Shown here piece after piece: positions 14,003-18,112 of a stretch of 18,112 bases of DNA (the stretch's first letter is position 1; every line of letters begins with the position of its first letter). Both the position numbers and the translations under genes were made by a program. The DNA is from JBDZUZ01 sp040255445 (GTDB lineage: Bacteria > Planctomycetota > Phycisphaerae > Phycisphaerales > UBA1924). The DNA lies in assembly GCA_040255445.1 (NCBI GenBank), contig JBDZUZ010000078.1:1-18112 (forward strand). The letters run 5' to 3'. The notes beneath the pieces are model-generated. The model ran no database searches and was not told the origin of the DNA. It saw nothing but the letters and a program-made list of their open reading frames with translations.

Positions 14003-14027
14003 GCCACCCGCACGCGGGTGGCTTTTT
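14003..14027 (+). terminator. Rho-independent terminator of rpmH
   Basis: GCCACCCG (14003-14010), loop CACG, CGGGTGGC (14015-14022), then TTTTT (14023-14027). It lies 28 bp after the rpmH stop. The minus strand has only a short TT after the stem, so it works mainly for the plus strand. Confidence 0.88.
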
Positions 14028-14051
14028 GCTGCGCCCATCGCTCGATCCCGC

Positions 14052-14789
14052 TCAGTCGAAGAGACCGTGCTGCGGCTCTTCCGCCTCGGGCGGCTGCAGG
14101 CACAGCGGCGTCTCGTTCCGCGGGCTGTTGACCAGCCGGCTCACCGCCATCGCGGCGTGCAGATGGGCCGGGTAGGGCCGGCAGAGGTCCTTGAGCTGCC
14201 GCGGATCCTCCTCCGGGTCCAGCCATCTCTCCCACTCCTCGGGCCGCACGATCACCGGCATCCGGTTGTGGATGCCGGCCATGAAGTCGTTCGCAGCGGT
14301 GGTCAGGATCGTGCATGACTCGATCGGTGGCCCGCCCTCCCTGGGCTCCCAGCGGTCCCAGAGCCCCGCCATCGCGAAGAGCGTCGGTGACGGCGCCATG
14401 CCGCTGGGCGGGCGGGCGGTGATGTGGTACGGCTGCTTCTTGCCGCCAGGCATCGCCTTCCACTCGTAGAAACCATCGGCCGGGACCAGGCACCGCCGCC
14501 GCTTGAAGGAGGAGCGGTAGGCCGGCTTGCTGTCGGCGGTTTCGCACCGGGCGTTGATCGTGTGCAGTCCGATATCGGGCTCTCCGGCCCAGCCCGGGAT
14601 CAACCCCCACCGCGCCAGCACGAGCTCTCGGATCGGGATCCGCCCGGCCTCCGCCATGCGCACGATCGGGATGTCCTGCGAGGGTGCGATGTTGTACCGC
14701 GGCCCGAACTCGGGGAGTCCGCTGGGGTCGATCCCGAACGCCTGGGCGATCACCCGAGGCGGGGTCGTGAGCAGGTACCTTCCGCACAT
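14052..14789 (-). CDS. yedK: SRAP domain protein (YedK/HMCES family), abasic-site DNA-protein crosslinker
   Basis: This 245-residue protein spans one SRAP domain. It starts MCGRY, so after Met removal Cys2 is the N-terminal nucleophile that forms a thiazolidine crosslink with abasic sites in single-stranded DNA. Other family landmarks are RYNIAPSQ (31-38, Asn33), TINARCET (77-84), GFYEW (106-110, Glu109) and GIHNRMPV (172-179, His174). The protein shields abasic lesions at replication forks from error-prone processing; the E. coli homologue is YedK, and bacterial members are often near SOS genes, though none are next to it here. The ATG at 14789 is fixed because Cys must be residue 2. No Shine-Dalgarno is present, but TAGACT lies six bases upstream, suggesting a leaderless mRNA. 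It is divergent from the prepilin-like gene with 51 bp between them. Confidence 0.95.
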   Translation of the reverse strand: MCGRYLLTTPPRVIAQAFGIDPSGLPEFGPRYNIAPSQDIPIVRMAEAGRIPIRELVLARWGLIPGWAGEPDIGLHTINARCETADSKPAYRSSFKRRRCLVPADGFYEWKAMPGGKKQPYHITARPPSGMAPSPTLFAMAGLWDRWEPREGGPPIESCTILTTAANDFMAGIHNRMPVIVRPEEWERWLDPEEDPRQLKDLCRPYPAHLHAAMAVSRLVNSPRNETPLCLQPPEAEEPQHGLFD

Positions 14790-14795
14790 ATAGGG

Positions 14796-14801
14796 AGTCT
14801 A
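14796..14801 (-). promoter_or_regulatory. Candidate -10 element (TAGACT) of a leaderless SRAP mRNA
   Basis: TAGACT on the minus strand ends six bases before ATG 14789, with no Shine-Dalgarno between them. No clear -35 is visible. Confidence 0.38.
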
Positions 14802-14811
14802 CGGGTTCGCG

Positions 14812-14827
14812 CCACGCACCGGCGTGG
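14812..14827. promoter_or_regulatory. Inverted repeat in the SRAP/prepilin divergent promoter region
   Basis: CCACGC (14812-14817), ACCG, GCGTGG (14822-14827). This 16-bp dyad sits between the two candidate -10 elements of the divergent genes and could be an operator shared by both. Its size is modest for a GC-rich genome, so confidence is low. Confidence 0.25.
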
Positions 14828-14833
14828 TAGTCT
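14828..14833 (+). promoter_or_regulatory. Candidate -10 element (TAGTCT) of the prepilin-like gene
   Basis: TAGTCT ends seven bases before ATG 14841. The GGGAG that follows is only two bases from the ATG, too close to act as a ribosome binding site, which fits a leaderless or nearly leaderless message. Confidence 0.35.
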
Positions 14834-14840
14834 GGGAGAC

Positions 14841-15671
14841 ATGGCGCCAATCGCTGCCGCCCGCGGGCGTTCTGCCTCGCCGGGCCACAAGAGCCTGGGA
14901 TTCACACTGATCGAACTGCTCGTGGTGATCGCGATCATCGCGCTGCTCATCGGCATCCTGCTGCCGGCGCTCGGCCGGGCTCGGGATGCCGGGCGGTTCA
15001 TGGTCTGCCTCTCCAACCAGCGGCAGATCGGCATGGCGCTGTCGATGTACGCGAGCACCTACAAGGATTACACGCCCCGCGAGAGCGGCACGAGCGAGAA
15101 CCTCGGCCGGCCGCAGGTCCCCGCCTATCTGGGATCGCAGTACAACCTCGCCTGGCCCTTCCAACTCCGCCCGTTCCTCGATCCCGAGGCACGCACCGAT
15201 GTGCCCGATGGCGGCATGCGCGACAAGTACGAGCGGGCGATCTACTACCGTGACCCGGCGCGGCCCAAGGACCCGCACAACATCCACTACGTGAACAACG
15301 GGCTGTCCTTCCTGCGGCCCGGCGTCGTGGCGAGTTACAGCAAGCCGCCCACGCCGCTGCACCGCTACTCGCGCACCTCGGATGTCATTTACCTCACCTG
15401 CCTCACCGATGACCCCAACGGCCAGCGCTGGGGCACGTGGTACTCGCCCGCCAACCGCGAGATCGACATCGCGATCTACTACGACATGTGGCGGGCCAGC
15501 AATGTCAACGGCATCGGCGGCAACAGCGCGCAGACCTGGCAGCGGACCGCGCCCAAGCGGCACTCGTCCGGCTCGGCCGCGATGTACATGGACGGCCACG
15601 CCGATGGGCTGGAACGCGACAAGGTCACCGACATCCGCAGTTGGGATGACGGGGATTACAAGCGGTTTTGA
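14841..15671 (+). CDS. Prepilin-like protein with type IV methylation motif and H-X9-DG motif
   Basis: This 276-residue protein has a short basic leader and then G20|FTLIELLVVIAIIALL with Glu25 at the +5 position: the prepilin peptidase cleavage and N-methylation site followed by the pseudopilin hydrophobic helix (about 21-45). The C-terminus carries H241-x9-D251-G252 in RHSSGSAAMYMDGH, the H-X9-DG motif that accompanies this N-terminus in large planctomycete families. After cleavage by PilD-type peptidase the protein would sit in the inner membrane with its globular domain outside, probably as a pseudopilin-like envelope component; whether these proteins really build filaments is not established. 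The ATG at 14841 gives a short leader; longer in-frame readings overlap the divergent SRAP gene. No secretion or pilus assembly genes are adjacent. Confidence 0.88.
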   Translation: MAPIAAARGRSASPGHKSLGFTLIELLVVIAIIALLIGILLPALGRARDAGRFMVCLSNQRQIGMALSMYASTYKDYTPRESGTSENLGRPQVPAYLGSQYNLAWPFQLRPFLDPEARTDVPDGGMRDKYERAIYYRDPARPKDPHNIHYVNNGLSFLRPGVVASYSKPPTPLHRYSRTSDVIYLTCLTDDPNGQRWGTWYSPANREIDIAIYYDMWRASNVNGIGGNSAQTWQRTAPKRHSSGSAAMYMDGHADGLERDKVTDIRSWDDGDYKRF

Positions 15672-15680
15672 GCTCGCGGG

Positions 15681-16325
15681 CTAGCGACCCTTCGCCAGCG
15701 GATAGCCGATGATGCCGGCCATCTCGCGGACGAAGCTGGGCCGTCGGCGCTCCATGACTTCGGTCGCTTCGTCAATCGTGATGGGCTCTGCGTTCAGCAG
15801 CTTCTTCACGGTTGCATCAATGTCGGGCTGCTCGAGATCCTCGTGCACCCATTTCAGGAACTTCGTCTCCGTCGCCCTCAGTAGCTTCACCTGAGGCGGG
15901 ACCCCGCGCCCTTTGAACGCCTCGGCGAGCCGCGGCACCGGTTTCCATGCTGTGTCCATGCCGTCGGTCCACGCGACAAACGTCCATCCGTACGCCTTGG
16001 GGCTCTCCTTTGGAAGCATCGCCGCGAGGTCCGCATGTTTGCCCGCGAGCCACTTGCGGGCACGAAGCTCGATGTCTTTGCAGTCGTCGGCATTGGGTGC
16101 GTTCCCCGCGAACCCGTAGCAGAACCCCCGCTCGCCGATCACGCGGAGATTCAGGCCCGACCCAGCGTGATCGTCAAGGCTGCCAACGGCGCATTGCTCT
16201 CGCTGCATGTAGTGATTGAGCCCGCGCAACTGCGGCGGGAAGTTGTGAAAGAGCAACTGCTCAAGCATCGCGATCGCTTTCCAGCGTGCGATCGTCTTGC
16301 GGAGCGGCGGCAGTGTGATAGCCAT
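15681..16325 (-). CDS. Unrecognised 214-aa protein
   Basis: I do not recognise this family. The 214-residue protein is soluble, with an N-terminal helical segment (MAITLPPLRKTIARWKAIAMLEQLL), a central part containing FCYGFAGNAPNADDCKDIELRARKWL and YGWTFVAWTDGMD, and a Lys/Glu-rich helical C-terminus ending in ERRRPSFVREMAGIIGYPLAKGR. No signal peptide, TM helix or catalytic motif is evident. I chose ATG 16325; a GTG at 16358 would add 11 residues. There is no Shine-Dalgarno, but TAATCT lies eight bases before the ATG. By eye the codon usage is less GC-rich than that of its neighbours, which may mean recent acquisition. It lies 67 bp downstream of nuoB and converges on the prepilin-like gene with a 9-bp gap. 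Confidence 0.65.
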   Translation of the reverse strand: MAITLPPLRKTIARWKAIAMLEQLLFHNFPPQLRGLNHYMQREQCAVGSLDDHAGSGLNLRVIGERGFCYGFAGNAPNADDCKDIELRARKWLAGKHADLAAMLPKESPKAYGWTFVAWTDGMDTAWKPVPRLAEAFKGRGVPPQVKLLRATETKFLKWVHEDLEQPDIDATVKKLLNAEPITIDEATEVMERRRPSFVREMAGIIGYPLAKGR

Positions 16326-16392
16326 GCGCGAGCAGATTAACCGCCCGCGACTGATCACGGCGTCGACTCACACTGTTCTGGCAAACCCTCGC

Positions 16393-16956
16393 TCAGCCGC
16401 GGATGCCCAGCCCCACCGGCTGCGGACGCACCGCGTGCGTCGGCTCGAGGGTCAGGCCCAGCGGGACGCGCTTGCCGCCGGTCGGCGGCAGGCCTTCCTG
16501 ATCGATGTGCCGCTGGATCGCCATGATGCCCTCGATCAGCTGCTCGGGCCGCGGCGGGCAGCCGGGCACATACACATCGACCGGGATGAACTGGTCGCAG
16601 CCCTGCACCGTTGCGTAGGTGTCGAAGACACCGCCCGTCGAAGCGCACGCGCCCATCGAGATCACCCACTTGGGCTCGGCCATCTGCTCGTAGATCCGCT
16701 GGAGCACCGGGAGCATCTTCACCGCGATGCGGCCGGCGACGATCATCAGGTCGGCCTGACGCGGGCTGAAACGCATGACCTCCGCGCCGAAGCGGGCCAG
16801 GTCGTAGCGGCTGCAGGCCGTCGCCATCAGCTCGATCCCGCAGCACGCGGTCGCGAAGGGCATCGGCCACAGGCTGCTGCGGCGGGCCCAGTTGATCACG
16901 CGGGTGAGCTGGGTCGTCAGCACCGTGTCGGCGGGAAGAGCGGCTTCGATGCCCAT
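16393..16956 (-). CDS. nuoB: NADH-quinone oxidoreductase subunit B
   Basis: This 187-residue protein matches NuoB along its whole length. It has TACCGIELM (37-44), with Cys38-Cys39, then RYDLARFGAEVMRFSPRQAD, Cys104 in MGACAS and Cys133 in VPGCPPRPE. These four cysteines carry the N2 [4Fe-4S] cluster, the last in the chain, which passes electrons to quinone. The subunit is part of the peripheral arm of respiratory complex I at the inner membrane. Complete length and intact cysteines argue for a functional protein. The start at 16956 is preceded by GGAG 12 bases upstream, rather far. It is not flanked by nuoA, nuoC or nuoD: upstream is a tiny lipoprotein and downstream an unrelated gene. The other subunits must be encoded elsewhere, unless this is a spare copy. 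Confidence 0.95.
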   Translation of the reverse strand: MGIEAALPADTVLTTQLTRVINWARRSSLWPMPFATACCGIELMATACSRYDLARFGAEVMRFSPRQADLMIVAGRIAVKMLPVLQRIYEQMAEPKWVISMGACASTGGVFDTYATVQGCDQFIPVDVYVPGCPPRPEQLIEGIMAIQRHIDQEGLPPTGGKRVPLGLTLEPTHAVRPQPVGLGIRG

Positions 16957-17053
16957 GGGCGGCGGTCTCCGGACAAAGCCCCAATGCGGGGCGGATCGCG
17001 GTCATGTTCGGGTCGGCGGTCGGGCCTGCCGAGGGCTCGAGAGGCCCCGGCAC

Positions 17054-17072
17054 CGCATCCTAGGCGGATGCG
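17054..17072 (-). other. Stem-loop between the small lipoprotein gene and nuoB
   Basis: CGCATCC (17054-17060), loop TAGGC, GGATGCG (17066-17072). It lies nine bases after the stop of the lipoprotein gene on the minus strand. No U run follows, so a true terminator is doubtful; mRNA end protection is possible. Confidence 0.35.
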
Positions 17073-17080
17073 CGACGGGC

Positions 17081-17290
17081 TCACTTATCCCAGCGGAACT
17101 TGCCTTTGGTCGTCGAGTCCGCCTTGGAGTTCGACTCGGTCTTGAGATTGGGTTCGTACGTGGTGCGGGTTTCGGCCCCGAAGCCGCTGGTGCGGACGGT
17201 CCGCTCGTAGCACCCGGTCAGGGGGGCACACGCCGCCGCGGCGGCGATGGTGGACAGCAGCAGGATGCGGGTCTTGGTCGTCTTGTGCAT
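17081..17290 (-). CDS. Small lipoprotein, 69 aa, unknown function
   Basis: The protein has a basic N-terminus (MHKTTKTR), a hydrophobic Ala-rich core and a good lipobox LTGC with Cys27, followed by a 43-residue polar mature part rich in Thr, Ser and Lys that ends KGKFRWDK. It should be exported, lipidated at Cys27 and anchored to a membrane with an unstructured tail. No family is recognised. The ATG at 17290 is supported by AAAGGTG at 17294-17300; a longer in-frame start would place charged residues before the signal peptide. It begins 34 bp after the YihY/BrkB gene on the same strand, so it may be co-transcribed with it. Entericidin-like or structural envelope roles are conceivable but nothing in the sequence shows one. 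Confidence 0.75.
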   Translation of the reverse strand: MHKTTKTRILLLSTIAAAAACAPLTGCYERTVRTSGFGAETRTTYEPNLKTESNSKADSTTKGKFRWDK

Positions 17291-17324
17291 GGTCACCTTT
17301 GTACGCGTACCGAACGCCAACGGG

Positions 17325-18112
17325 TCAGGCGGTCGCGGGACGCGGGGTCGCCGCGGCCTCCGCCGCGGCGGCCTGTTCCTCGCGGGCGGTGGTCTCTTCT
17401 TCCAGGAGTTCGGACATCAGGCGGCCCGAGAGTTCGCGGGCGCGGGCCTCGTTGAGCCGCCGCAGCATCGGCGACTTTGCCAAGACCGCATCGCCGACCA
17501 TCTCGTTGCCCAGCGCGAGGATGTCCTCGGCCGAGAGGGTCTCAAGGGGCTGGTTCAGCGACCAGCGTTCCTCGGCGCTCGATGAGCCCACGCGGTGGAG
17601 CATCCCCGCCTGCGTGAGTTTGTCGAGCATGTCGCGGGCGATGCGCTCGTCCAGCCCGGTCTTGTCGGCGATCAGCGAGACATCGACGCCCTTGCCCTTC
17701 CGGAACCGGGCGCCGGCGACGAGCAGGATCACGATGATCGAGGCCGGGTCGACGATCTTGGGACCCTGGCGGAGCGTTCCCTCGCCGATGCCCAGCGAGG
17801 CCAGATAGGTCCGAACCGTGCCGCTGGCGGTGCAGACGCGGTAGGACTGCAGCGCGTGCGCCACCTGTAGGCCGGCCAGCACGATCAGCCAGGTGACGTA
17901 CACCCACAGCAGGAACAGCGGCAGCAGCGCGAGCGTGCCGTAGAGCTTGGCGTAGTTGGCGGAGAAGCTCAGGTACGTCGCGAAGCCGGTCTTGCCGCCC
18001 TCCCAGAGGATCGCGGCGGTCGCCGCCCCCACCACCGCCGGGACGAACTGCACCCGCGTGTTGGGCACCACGGTGTAGATCACCGTCAGCAGCCCCATGC
18101 TCACGACGAGCT
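17325..18112 (-). CDS. YihY/BrkB family inner membrane protein, C-terminal part (gene starts beyond the window)
   Basis: The frame is open to the window edge, so the 5' end is missing. The visible part begins with the last TM helices of the family: VVPNTRVQFVPAVVGAATAA, LWEGGKTGF and YAKLYGTLALLPLFLLWVYVTWLIVLAG. These match the YihY/BrkB (UPF0761) pattern of P-N-x-x-V, G-A, L-W-E-x-x-K-x-x-F, Y-x-x-x-Y-G and L-x-W-x-Y. It is followed by about 160 residues of cytosolic tail holding a winged-helix-like segment (VDVSLIADKTGLDERIARDMLDKL and AGMLHRVG) and ending in a Glu/Ala-rich low-complexity stretch. YihY proteins are polytopic inner membrane proteins; despite older RNase BN and virulence labels, their function is unsettled. 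A helix-turn-helix tail fused to a membrane domain hints at a signalling or nucleic acid contact, but this is inferred. Confidence 0.85.
   Translation of the reverse strand, partial: LVVSMGLLTVIYTVVPNTRVQFVPAVVGAATAAILWEGGKTGFATYLSFSANYAKLYGTLALLPLFLLWVYVTWLIVLAGLQVAHALQSYRVCTASGTVRTYLASLGIGEGTLRQGPKIVDPASIIVILLVAGARFRKGKGVDVSLIADKTGLDERIARDMLDKLTQAGMLHRVGSSSAEERWSLNQPLETLSAEDILALGNEMVGDAVLAKSPMLRRLNEARARELSGRLMSELLEEETTAREEQAAAAEAAATPRPATA

Noticed and set aside
14424..14840. N-terminal extension of the prepilin-like protein
   Set aside because: The extension overlaps the SRAP gene on the other strand and would place over 150 residues before the prepilin cleavage site, which needs a short leader.
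1..18112. CRISPR arrays, tRNA or rRNA genes, insertion sequences, integrase or attachment sites
   Set aside because: I looked for regularly spaced repeats, cloverleaf-like segments, transposase or recombinase motifs and flanking duplications and saw none.

Overview
The window is 18.1 kb of high-GC bacterial DNA, densely coding on both strands. I read it as a planctomycete, most likely class Phycisphaerae. The evidence is a prepilin-like protein with a GFTLIELLVVIAIIALL-type N-terminus and a C-terminal H-X9-DG motif (a set very common in Planctomycetota), a basic rpmH product, a solitary nuoB, and housekeeping genes scattered singly instead of in classical operons. The phylum call is inference; no rRNA is present to settle it.

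Layout, left to right. 3-155: the last 50 codons of hisD. 253-3067: an OPT-family peptide/metal transporter followed by a two-TM protein of unknown function, probably one transcription unit. 3146-10244 (minus strand): five genes in one direction, read from the right as an Nramp-like transporter, a 90-aa WXG100-like protein, a 343-aa helical protein with a possible Imm33-like C-terminus, a 74-aa second WXG100-like protein, and a 1319-aa membrane-anchored protein with three tandem FtsK/EccC-type ATPase folds. 10280-12600 (plus): a ComB-family phosphatase and an EEP-domain lipoprotein. 12653-13387 (minus): RNase III with a strongly structured leader. 13834-13974 (plus): rpmH with its terminator. 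14052-14789 (minus): a YedK/HMCES-type SRAP protein, divergent from a prepilin-like gene (14841-15671). 15681-18112 (minus): an unrecognised protein, NuoB, a tiny lipoprotein and the C-terminal part of a YihY/BrkB membrane protein.

The most interesting content is the 3146-8852 locus. Two small helical proteins share the spacing W-x-D-x5-F, which matches the WXG100 spacing W-x-G-x5-F/Y with Asp in place of Gly. They flank a helical protein and sit upstream of an ATPase with EccC-like tandem architecture. This looks like a minimal, divergent type VII-like export or signalling machine lacking every other known Ecc/Ess subunit in the window. It differs from canonical EccC in having long coiled coils on both sides of the TM hairpin and in having only the middle ATPase with intact Walker motifs. 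Its mRNA carries strong hairpins between two cistrons and a G-quadruplex-prone leader before the ATPase.

Secondary observations: RNase III lacks one conserved catalytic Asp and has an 8+5-bp hairpin in its own leader; four probable first genes have a TAGNNT element 6-7 nt before ATG and no usable Shine-Dalgarno, suggesting leaderless promoters; and the Nramp homologue lacks both the DPGN and MPH metal-site motifs.
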